The notes beneath the pieces were generated by a model, which had not been told where the DNA came from, did no database searches, and saw only the letters and a list, made by a program, of their open reading frames with translations. A DNA stretch of 64,000 nucleotides, taken from Mytilus galloprovincialis (Eukaryota > Mollusca > Bivalvia > Mytilida > Mytilidae). The stretch lies in contig NC_134845.1 of assembly GCF_965363235.1 (NCBI RefSeq), positions 9,920,101-9,984,100 on the forward strand, given 5' to 3'. This document shows positions 9,401 through 21,400 of this stretch, piece by piece; positions within the stretch are counted from its first letter, which is position 1, and every line of letters begins with the position of its first letter. The position numbers were made by a program, and so were the translations under genes.

Positions 9401-12400
9401 GGTTCCGAAACTAGAAATCGCTGAAAACTGAGTAATAAGAAAAAAATCTCTGAATAAAATCTTTCGAAATTTGTACCTGTTTGTTTGCTTCACAAATTCT
9501 TTTATCAGATCCACTGAAAAGAGTAGATAAAAGTAGAGAATAGGAGGTGAATCTCTAGCTGGCATCCTGATTGGTCCAGATGCAGCTCCGTGAAATGGCG
9601 TGTCCTGCTCTGCCTCTGGTGGAAACACACGGAACCAAATTGGCTGATTTCCCGGTGCGGCCATTTTTGACAGCGTCGCTTGCCGTAGGTTTGGTTGTGA
9701 CGTCACATACTTTGTGACGTTAAACCAAATTCAAAACTTGGGCTGGGCCGATCTTTGGCACTCAAAGGGAGCATAACAAGATCGGCCAAATCGGCCCTAT
9801 GGCACATAGGAGGTTAATTCATATCAAATATTCTTACATGACGTCCTTCATACACTTTGAGTACACACGTGGTAAAATATGAATATATTTTCAGGGCTGT
9901 TCCAATCGTACTCCCACGTCACATGTTTATTTTATGAATGAGCTTCCCGATTCTGTATTCTGTAGGTGTCGCTGTTGACCATGTTGACACTGGATTGTCT
10001 CCCTTGTAAACATTCGTCTCTCACGTAAATATTTCACTCTGGTAAAAAAACTGACGCGACTCACAAATAACGTCACCCAACAATCGCATTAGTGTTTCAT
10101 TAGAGACGGAGACCTTGTAATTTTTTTCCATTGACAATAAAAGTTCCAAATCAATATACAGTCATGTAACAATCCTGTGTTAAAGTATATCTCATGTATA
10201 AGTTTCTGTTTAGCCTCTTCAAAAAGGATAAAAAAAATCAATTACAAACAAAAGTAAACCAACGCCTGGTGAGTCTGTAGTATGGATTGGTAGAGTCCAT
10301 AAAGTGGATACATCGGGTATGCAGGGTCGTTATAATAAAAAACATAAATCACGTAAGAATATAAGCATTTTATTGGAAAATACACCCTCCCGAAACCGAA
10401 ATCATCACAACAAGTAAACGTAAACAAACATTGCTAAAATGTGGTAAAAGTCATGTCTTTTTAAACATATTTATAAGACATATATATATATATATATATA
10501 AGTAAATTATCATTTAAATTCATCCAAAACGATCTAAAGACGTAATTGTAAATAGTTTATGCATGTCACTAATTCAGTTAGATCCTTTCTTTTACGCCAA
10601 TTTAATAGTGCGTTTATTTATGGGAACGGCAAATATTTGTCTCCACCTAGAGCGCTTCATTCCAAAACAATAGCCGTATTTGTCCTATTTGCTATCGCTC
10701 AGGGTAAAATATTTGTCATAAAGGGCCAGCCCGTGGTAAAATCATGATATATTCCATCCCCCATGAATTATTTCTTAATTATCAAATGCTCAAATTGAAT
10801 TTAAAAAGGTGCTGATTTGACCAGATTCCTACATGATGTATTCTGTCAAATGAGTGAATATGAGGCAGGCATTATGGAGGGGTCTGTTGGGGGGGGGGGG
10901 GGGGGGTCTCATCACCATTTACGAGTTGATTTTTTTGTCAATCCCAATTCACAGAAAATTAATTTCCATGATCACGGATCGCTAAAATATAAAAAAAAAA
11001 AATACATAGAAAAAGGGATAACGATAGCGAAAAAGTGCCAATCACGATGAACGAAATTAACCAATCAGGCTCCTCATTATGATTACCTGTAAAAGGGGAC
11101 AAAGTCTGTATGAATTATTTTATTTGTAACTTCAAAATCTGTTAAAAAAAGAAACAGAAATACCCTAACATTTCTGATTTTGGTTCTGTTGTTAGGGATT
11201 TTTCTTGTGACATTATTTAAGTAATGATGTCATGTTATATGTAAACAAAGAAACGCGATCATCAGGTAACGTTTATTCTTATCAAAGACAAAGAATTATT
11301 AAAAATGTAATTTGTATTGTGTTCCTAGAGCACCTATATTTTACTAGACTACTCAAAGTCTCATGACAATGAGACCGGAAGCAGGAAGTAGATATCTGCG
11401 TTCTGCGCAAAAGTGGAAATTACCAAAAAATTACCAAAAAAGTTAAATTTCCTGGCCCGATTTAAAAAAAAATATTTTTATTTGATTAACTCATCATAGA
11501 TACCAGGACTAAATTTTGTATATTCGCCAGACGCGTTTTTGTCTACAAAAGACTCATCAGTGAAGCTCGAATCCAAAAAAGTTTAAAAGGCCAAAATAAA
11601 GTACGAAGTTGAAGAGTATTGAGGACCAAAATTCCTAAAAGTTTTGCCAAATACAGCTAAGGTAATCTATGTCTGAGGTAGAAAAGCCTTAGTATTTCAA
11701 AAATTCAAAATTTTGTAAACAGTTAATTTATAAATATAACCATATCAATGATAATTCATTGTCAGCACAAAAGTGCTGACTACTGGGCTGGTGATACCCT
11801 CAGGGAAATAAATCTCCACCAGCAGTGGCATCGACCCAGTGGTAGTAAATAAACTCATCATAGATACCAGGACTAAATTTTTTATATATGCCAGACGGGC
11901 GTTTTGTCTACAAAAGAGTCATCAGTGACACTCGAATCCAAAAAAGTTTAAAAGGCCAAAATAAAGTATGAAGTTGAAGAGCATTGAGGACCAAAATTCC
12001 TAAAAAGTTTTGCCAAATACAGCTAAGGTAATCTATGCCTGAGGTAGAAAAGCCTTAGTATTTCAAAAATTTAAAATTTTGTAAACAGTTAATTTATAAA
12101 TATAACCATATCAATGATAATTCATGTCATCACAAAAGTGCTGACTACTGGGCTGGTGATACCCTTGGGGAAATAAATCTCCACCAGCAGTGGCATCTAC
12201 CCAGTGGTAGTAAATAAACTCATCATAGATACCAGGACTAAATTTTGTATATACGCCAGTCTACAAAAGACTCATCAGTGACGCTCGAATCCAAAAAAGT
12301 TAAGAAGATCGTAAAAGGGGACTTATCAAATGACTTTTAACCAGGTACCTCAAATTCCTCTGTTTAATGGTTATTTGAAGAACCCCTTGAGAGCTGCTTA

Positions 12401-15400
12401 TTAAAACTATTTAGTATTTAAGATAGGAAATGAAAGTTTGATGCTTGTATATTTTATATTTAAGTTGTATACAGAAGCTTTAAACACTGATGACGAGGAC
12501 ATGAGAGATGATTACTATGCTGCTAGAGCTCAAGTACTGTTAAAACTGGAAAGATATTCAGGTATTTACATTATAACACATATCATAAACATGATTAACC
12601 CTTTTGCTGTCAGTTGTTTTTCAGGGTTGCATTTCATATGCCAGAAAATAAGACCGCTCCACGTTTGTGACGTGACATGACAAACAATGATGTCATGCCG
12701 TAATGACCGTTACATTTAAGAGCCATTGTAGAAACAGATTACACTTTTTAATTTTCGGTCTTTTATTTTGATAAAGGTACAGCACTGATGAGAAGCTTGC
12801 ATAAATTAAAACATGGACATATATGTGTCCCTCCAGCAGCAAGAGGGTTAAACAAGAATAAAATATCTGGTTTCAGTCACTCTTTATATATATATAATTA
12901 GTGTTATAAATTTTGTATGGAACACAAACCTAATTCATTGTAATTGATAATAGATTGAAGAAAAATTCAGGATTTATGACCTTCAACTATGAATAATGAG
13001 AAAGAAATTAAAAATTAACAGATTTAGATATACATCACACATCTATTATAAATGTAAACAAAATTAATGTTAAGACTTTTTGGAAATATGTACATGTATT
13101 TGCATACATACATGACATACATATATAGTTCCAATATTGATAAATTATTATACAATAGAGAAGAAAAAAAAACCTCCAATCAGCATAATAGACTTTTCTG
13201 GACAAAATACAGGAAAACAATTCTAAAACATCTGTAAGCTAAGAACTTGTGTAATGCAAAAGAAATTACAAACAGTACAGATATTTATTACATTTTTATT
13301 GCTTTTATTTCAGAGGCATTAGAAGATACCAACAAATCTACAGAAATAAATCCTAAAAATTCCAAGGCATATTACAGGAGAGGGTAATTGTTTTACAATG
13401 TTCTGAGATTCAATTTAAAGGAAGACTTTTGAATTGTGCTTTTATTTTACACATGCAAGCACATGGAGTAGGAAATTATGCTTTTACAAAATGCAATTCA
13501 AAATACCATGAAATGACTTAATTTTTGACTTTGCTAAATTGTCTTATTTTCTATTGTTTCATCTGATTACAAATGTATGTTCATGTGTCACTGATCACTG
13601 TTATGAATTACACAAAATATCAATGTGCTTAATGTTAATGAAAGTAAAATTTAGGTGATAGATGGACATATATGATAAAGACTGGTATGATTGCCAATGA
13701 GACAACTTTCCACCAAATACCAATTAATGTAGAATTTAGCATCTTAACACCACTATATTAAACAGCTTTTAACTATAAGCAAAACGCAAACTGTATAGCA
13801 AGAAAAATTGTGAGAAATTTAACCGATAAATAATATAATACCCTATGGAATCAAAAAGAACATTACGATTTAACGATTGACATCCCACTGGTATCGTTTC
13901 TACCTTAGAACTCGCAGATAACAATGTAGTGGCCGGGGTTAATAGAATACCCAGACATGTAGACAATTTGAGCATTTGATAATTAAGAAATAGCTTTTAA
14001 ATGAATTTGACTGATCACACTTATTATTTAGCTTATTGTCAGATAGAGTGCCTTACCCTGTAATTGGAGTATTTACTGCATGTATTATTAGGCAAATTAA
14101 AAAAGGGTAGTAAAATATGCATTTAGGAAAAGGGCTAGACAATGCAATGAAATGATAGTAAATATAACATAATTATTTATGTAAAAAATAAATTTACTAC
14201 CATACTAAATTGGCTTTTTTTTAAAGTGCATGATGTAGGACAGTAGGATAAGTGGACAGAATTATTATATATGTTGAACCAAAGGTAAAATCTTATGAAA
14301 GTCATATATTTCTTTCCTATTTCAACATTATGGGTCAAAATCTTTGGCTGTGGTCTAACATTTGATATAAACCATAAGATGCACACAATTGATTCAAAAG
14401 CAATACCAACAGCATTGACCTACATGGTTATCATAAGTAGCTGCTGTTGGAGATAGCTGCAAAATCTAATTGAATAGTATTCAAATGTTACTGGTAATAC
14501 AACATATTCAAATGATAGTACAATGTGGGTGAAAATATCAAATTCTTTTTTTTCCACAACTGTAAAATACTTTGTAATACCTCGTAAACCTATTGTCTTC
14601 TTTGTGATTCCAGCATAGCTTTATTTCATCTAGAGAGATATGAAGATGCATTAAAAGTATTCACTGCTGGACATGTACTAAATTGTAAGTAAAACACAGG
14701 AATTTATGGAAGTTTCTTTTTTGGGGGTTTAAAAAGATGTCACTTAATATTAATACATATATTCTTGGAAAGTAAAATAGCATTGTTATCCCTGGGATTT
14801 TTTAATAGCCCTGGGTAAGTGTGACAACAAATTAGACATAATTTGCATCATTTCACAACTTATTTCCTCCATTTTTTCTCCTTATGGTCAGTTTCCAGTT
14901 GTTGGGGGTTTTTTTTGGGGGAGGGGGGGGGGGGTATTTGTGTTTTGTTTTCTTTTGAACTGTGTTGTAGGATCAATAATAAACTAGATATTAAATAGGA
15001 ATGAATTCTTCAATGTGTATGAAGAAAGAGTACAAGGCAGTTTGTTTTTTTGTTTGAATTGTCATTTCAGAACCTTTTATATGCAGTATGGGCTTTGCTC
15101 ATTGTTCAAGGCCGTACAGGGATCTGTAGTTGTTAATGTCTGTGTCATTTTGTCTCTTGCAGAGAGTTGTATCATTGGCAATCATACCACATCTTCCAAT
15201 CATATGAAATAGTCTATTTTCTCTCGCACCCGCAAAATGGAAAGGGATTAATATAAGTTGCAAAACTTGTTTCCCAATCCACTTTAAATAAATATGTTTA
15301 AACTATTTTGATTTTAATAACCAAGTTGTCCACTCAGAGTTATCTACTTAAATCTACTTTAGTGGAAGAGTAAAAATCCACTTTTAAATTATTATTTTTT

Positions 15401-18400
15401 GTAAGTTTGTGTTTAGGAAAGTTGAAATTGAACCACTTATAGAAGTTCAATGATATTAAGTAAGCAGTCAACTATTTTTAAACAAGACTGTAGTGCTTCA
15501 TTTACTACACTTGTAGAACATAACAGATACAAATACATTAACTTTATATATAGAGACTATGAAGTCACTGCAAGGTCTTCATAGATGAGAAACTTTTCTA
15601 ATTTATCAGTTTTATATAGCAGCCATAGATATGGCAGATGCTAAAACAACTGTCTGTTGTATCTTTTATCCATGGTGTATTCTTTAAAACTGTTTATGGA
15701 ACAATCATACCATTTTAATTTCTTTTCTTCAATGTCAATTGGATTGGAATACAGATCCTTTGCCACACTTTCCATCAAAAGCATAGGAGCTGTATTTTAA
15801 TTACATTTTTAATAGATAGCATAAATGTCAATTTGATTTTTAATTGAAAAAGAAAATATTTACAAAATGAAAGGTCTGTGAACCCTTAAAACATTTCTAA
15901 GTTGAACTTTCACTGTTTCCACTTTCAGTGAATGCACCATCACGACAATGTGAGTATTTGAAGACTAGATACATCTGAGGGTTCTTATAATTGTAGCTTC
16001 TTATTTTTAAGATTGACTGTTGTTTGTTTAATATCATATGGCAACTTCTAAATTTATATTCAGAGTGAGAACAAGCTAAACAATAAATCTGAAGGTTCCT
16101 CAAACATGTCAAAGTGGGTTAACTGGGATGAAAGTTTAGCTAATGAAAAAAGAGGAATATTTGAGTAAGGGTGCAAATAATTGATGCAAGCTATACTTTA
16201 TTGTAGTTTTAACAGTTAAAACTACAATAAAGTATAGCTTGCATCAACTATTTCTTAATAAGTGACAACTGAGATCCAAGTATTATAGACTAGCTTCCCC
16301 AAAAAAATAGGTCTGAGAGTAGAGTTTTCAAAGAATTGCCATAATTTTTAGAGGTTGATGTTGGTAAAGAAATATCCTGGTATGATTTTGATTCCTTAAT
16401 ATTTTTTGTGTTCCAATTTTCAAGGATTAAGGAAATAGTATACTTGTTATTTCTCAAATGCTTCATCTCAAGTGTTGACAGACCCTGCTGACAAACCAAT
16501 AGAAAGTATAGTGGTTTGGGTTCAGTTTAGGTAAGTTTCAGCAGGGATTCATTTGATTGTTGTGATTGTATTGATGTTATGTTTTGCATGAAAATTTAAT
16601 ATGAGTTATGGTTTCTATAATAGATTTATATTGTGAAAGAAGTTGGGTTATTTAACAGTTGCAATTGAAAATACTTCCAACTAGAAAAAGAAAGATTTTC
16701 AATGTAGTGAGTACAGGTACAATTAAGCTATGGTTGACAGTTAAATGTCATTCTGTTTCCTCTTTTTTTCAAGCTGAAAACAGTAATTTCAACACCTGGA
16801 TTAGAAAATGTGAAGCAGAGATAGACTGTAAGTATAACTTGTAAAATTTTAATACCCACTGTTTTAAAAGTTTTTAGAACTGTTTTGCTTAATTAACAAT
16901 GAAATTGTTTTTTAAAGTCAAAAACACAGGCATACATTGTTATAAATTTTAACATAAATTCTTACTATGTCCTCATTGTAGTTAGATATTATCAATAAAG
17001 TTCAAATTATAGTACATGTAATACAATTAAAAAAAAGTTTTATTTTTTAAGAAGATTATAACAATTTGTAATTTTTTCTGCAATTTTGTTTTCAGTATCA
17101 AAACAAGAAAAAAGCAATGGAGCTGAGGTAAAAACTTATTTAAGATTTATATAATTCCCTTTATTTATATTATTCTAAGGTGACTTAAAGAAACAGGGCC
17201 CAATATTTGGCTAATCCAGTGCACCTTACAATTTTATGAGTTCTATTAACAGTATTTTCTTATCATAAATGCGGTTTAATGATGACTAACTTTGTTGAAG
17301 GAAGAAACAGGATTTTACAGAAGTTGACCAACAATCTTTGAAATAAAACTGGCTGTTGTTCGTTATGCAATAACTAACAAATTTCATACTAGGAAACAAA
17401 TTCTAATATTTTATTAATAGTAATATTACTTGTATAATCATGCATACATATGGAATACTGGTAGTTACAAAAATATGGATACACAGAAACTGCCTTATAA
17501 GCACTTCTGTCAAGAAACTATTTACTGAATTGCTTAAAAAGTGTGGAATGATGCATTCCAAGTTTCATATAGACAAGTTATTATGGAGCTTCTGCAATTG
17601 TCAGGCAGGAGAAATTGGGGATAAATATACATTTTAAGGCATTAATTTGAAACTCCTAATTGATTATTTTTTAGGCTAGAGTTGGTGTATCAGATTCTTC
17701 ACCAATGGAAACAAGTTCTTCAAAGGAAAGTGAGAAAAAAACAGAAAGTTCATCCATACCCAAACCTAATCCTGCTGATGCAGTGTTAAATGCACCAGTT
17801 AAAGCTAAGTATGTATTATAGTTTCACACATAAAGTCTTGTTCCAAAGTATATTTGTTGATGCTTTATATAGGTATAAGAAAATGTGATATGAGTGCCAA
17901 TGAGACAACTATCCATCCAAGTCACAATTTTTAAAAGTAAGCCATCATAGGTTAAAGTACAGTCTTCAACACAGAGCACTGGCTCACACCCAACAGCAAT
18001 CTATTAACCCTGAAGGTTGTGGTTCTCTTTGCTTTCTCCGCCTATAAAAACTGAGTGCCATGAAATAGCACCTAAGTGCCAGGAAATAGCACAATCGGCT
18101 CAAAGTGACATTAAACACCAATCAATCAATCATTCTAATGCAACAACGTTTGTAACGTTCATTTTGATTAGATAACATCACTTTCTTACATGGCATCAAA
18201 TCGCAAGCGCAGACGACATATGACAGATTTTAAATACATGTTTTAACGTTGTTTTCTGTCAGTTTCATTAGAATGGAGATAACAATATTGTATTTTTAAG
18301 CTCCGACGGCATCAATTTGGGATTTGATGCCGTCAGAGCTTAAAATACAATACAGTTATCTCCTAAATCAATGGTATCAACCAAAAAACTAGATATTTAG

Positions 18401-21400
18401 TGGTTTAGTGCATTGAGGACGGATATATGCAAAGATATGTAAATAAAATATCTCAAAAGTTATATTGATACACGTTTTCAATGTCTTCACCAAAAAAGTT
18501 AAATTCAGAAATTATTGCAAAGGTTTTATTAATACTAATAATGCGACTGAGTGAACATAGCAATAAAGAGAACTCTCATTCTTATATCTTGAACATATAT
18601 CTGTAAGCAGATTCTTCTATTTGACATTGCAATAGTTAATCTCGCATTTTTGTCTATTTTTCAAAAATTTTTGCCTTACAGTTCTGTCCATTACATTCCT
18701 AATTAATCATAACTTTTTACTTTCAGACATGATTGGTACCAAACACAAACACATGTTGTCCTTACAATCCTAATTAAAAATGTTCCTAAAGATGATTGTC
18801 ATGTTGATGTGCAAGAAAGATCAGTGAGTATATAATACTGTACTGGGTGCACAGTATATGTTTCTTTAAATTTTATTAATTTGGGTTTCAAGTTGTTTGC
18901 TCATATTAAATTCAAAATGACATCATTGAAAATTATGTGTTTTGGCATTACCTACTTTTTAGATGTCATTGAACTCCTTTGAATAATAAGATTATTTGCC
19001 TGTTTGTTGGTGTTTTAAAACACCACTTTAAGCAACCTTCCTGAGCTTGGCTATATTATGGTGGCAAGTTTTTATTGGTTTTTAAATTCCATGGACAGAA
19101 CTACTGTTCTTCTGGTAGAATAACGGTAAATACTTGCATTTAAGATCAAAGCTGAGTGGGATACAAACTCACAACCTCAGAGGAAACTGCCTAGCAATGG
19201 CTTATTGTAAACTTATTTCCTGATGAATGCTTCAAATACCATAATTCATTTGTTGGATACCAACTTTCGTTGGTTTCGTAAGTACAGGTGAACCACAAAT
19301 TCAGATGGTCAACGAACTAGAAATTTTCTATAGGCTTTGTATGCACAGATTGGCAAAACCACCAAAATCAGGAAAATTACTACCAACAAAAATAAATTAA
19401 TCCCCACACAGTAAGTTAAAAAAAATTACACTTGCATATATTTCATTAGAATCATATTAGAAACTTGACCTGCTGCAATTAATAAAAACAATGATTATTC
19501 CTAACAAGTTACTAACCAAAGTTTTATATTTACAGTTAAGTTGTACAGTAAAGCTACCGTCAGGGAACGATTACAGTTTAGAAATGGATTTGGCTCACAA
19601 TGTTATTCCAGACAAAACACTAACTAAAGTTCTATCAAGTAAGGTATGGTCCATGTTGTTTTTTTATTTGGTTTTCATAGAATAATTAAAGAATAAATTA
19701 ACTTCTTTTCCCATCACTTGGCGTCCAGCGTCGTCGTCATCCGTCGTCGTTAACTTTTACAAAAATCTTCTCCTCTGAAACTACTGGACCAAATTGGCCG
19801 CCATGGCTAAAAATAGAACATAGGGGTAAAATGCAGTTTTTGGCTTACAACTCAAAAACCAAAGCATTTAGAGCAAATCTGACATGTAGTTAAAATGTTT
19901 ATCAGGTCAAGATCTATCTGCCCTCAAATTTTCAGATGAATCCGACAACACGTTATTGGGTTGCTGCCCCTGAACTGGTAATTTTAGGGAATTTTTGCTG
20001 TTTTTGGCTATTATCTTGAATATTATTATAGATAGAGATAAACTGTAGAAGCAATAATGTTCAGCAAAGTAAAATTAACAAATAAGTCCATATGACCAAA
20101 ATAGTCAGTTGACCCCTTTAGGAGTTATTGACCTTTATAGTCAATTTTTAACCATTTTTCGTAAATCTTAGTAATCTTTTACAAAAATCTTCTCCTCTGA
20201 AACTACTGGGCCAAATTAATCCAAACTTGGCCACAATCATCTTTGGGATATCTAGTTTAAAAAATGTGTGGCGTGACCCGGCCAACCAACCAAGATGGCC
20301 GCCATGGCTAAAAATAGAACATAGGGGTAAAATGCAGTTTTTGGCTTATAAGTCAAAAATCAAAGCATTTAGAGCAAATCTGACATGTAGTAAAAATGTT
20401 TATCAGGTCAAGATCTATCTGTCCTGAAATTTTCAGATGAATCGGACAACCTGTTGTTGGGTTGCTGCCCCTGAATTGGTAATTTTAAGGACATTTTGCT
20501 GTTTTTGGTTATTATCTTGAATATTATTATAGATAGAGATAAACTGTAAACAGCAATAATGTTCAGCAAAGTAAGATTTACAAATAAGTCAGCATGACCA
20601 AAATGGTCAGTTGACCCCTGAAGGAGTTATTGCCCTTTATAGTCAATTTTTAACCATTTTTTCGTAAATCTTAGTAATCTTTTACAAAAATCTTCTTCTC
20701 TGAAACTACTGGGCCAAATTAAACTTAACTTTGCCACAATCATCATTGGGGTAATTTGTTTAAAAAATGTGTGGCGTGACCTGGCCAATCAACCAAAATG
20801 GCTGCCACGGCTAATAATAGAACATAGGGGTAAAATGAAGTTTTTGGCTTATAACTCAAAAACCAAAGCATTTAGAGCAAATCTGACAAGCAGTAAAAGT
20901 GTTTATCCAGTCAAGATCTATCTGCCCTGATGTTTTCACATGGATCGGACAACCCGTTGTTAGGTTACTGTCCTGAATTGGTAATTTTAAGGAAATTTTG
21001 CCGTTTTTGTTATTATCTTGAATATTATTATAGATAGGGATAAACTGTATACAGCAATAACGTTCAGCAAAATAAGATCTACAAATAAGTTTGCATGACC
21101 AAAATAGTCAATTGACCCGTTAAGGAGTTATTGCCCTTTATAGTTAATTTTTAACATTTTTCATAAATTTTTGTAAATTTGTAGAAAATATTTTCCACTG
21201 TAATTACTGGGCCAAGTTCATTATAGACAGATATAATTGTAGCAACAAGAATGTTCAGTAAAGTAAGATCTACAAACACATCACTATCACCAAAACACAA
21301 TTATGTCATGAATTTATCCGTGTCCATTATTTAATATGCACAAGACCAAGGTGAGCGACACAGGCTCTTTAGAGCCTCTAGTTTAGCTTTATTGGGATTT

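Noticed and set aside
9251-9476. Continuation of the piggyBac exon 1 frame through [14 protein letters not shown] to residue 151
   Set aside because: This is intron read-through after the donor at 9476; the sequence loses piggyBac similarity at exactly that point.
10817-11050. 77-codon frame with a poly-Gly run
   Set aside because: The glycines come from a 17-base G homopolymer; nothing else supports coding.
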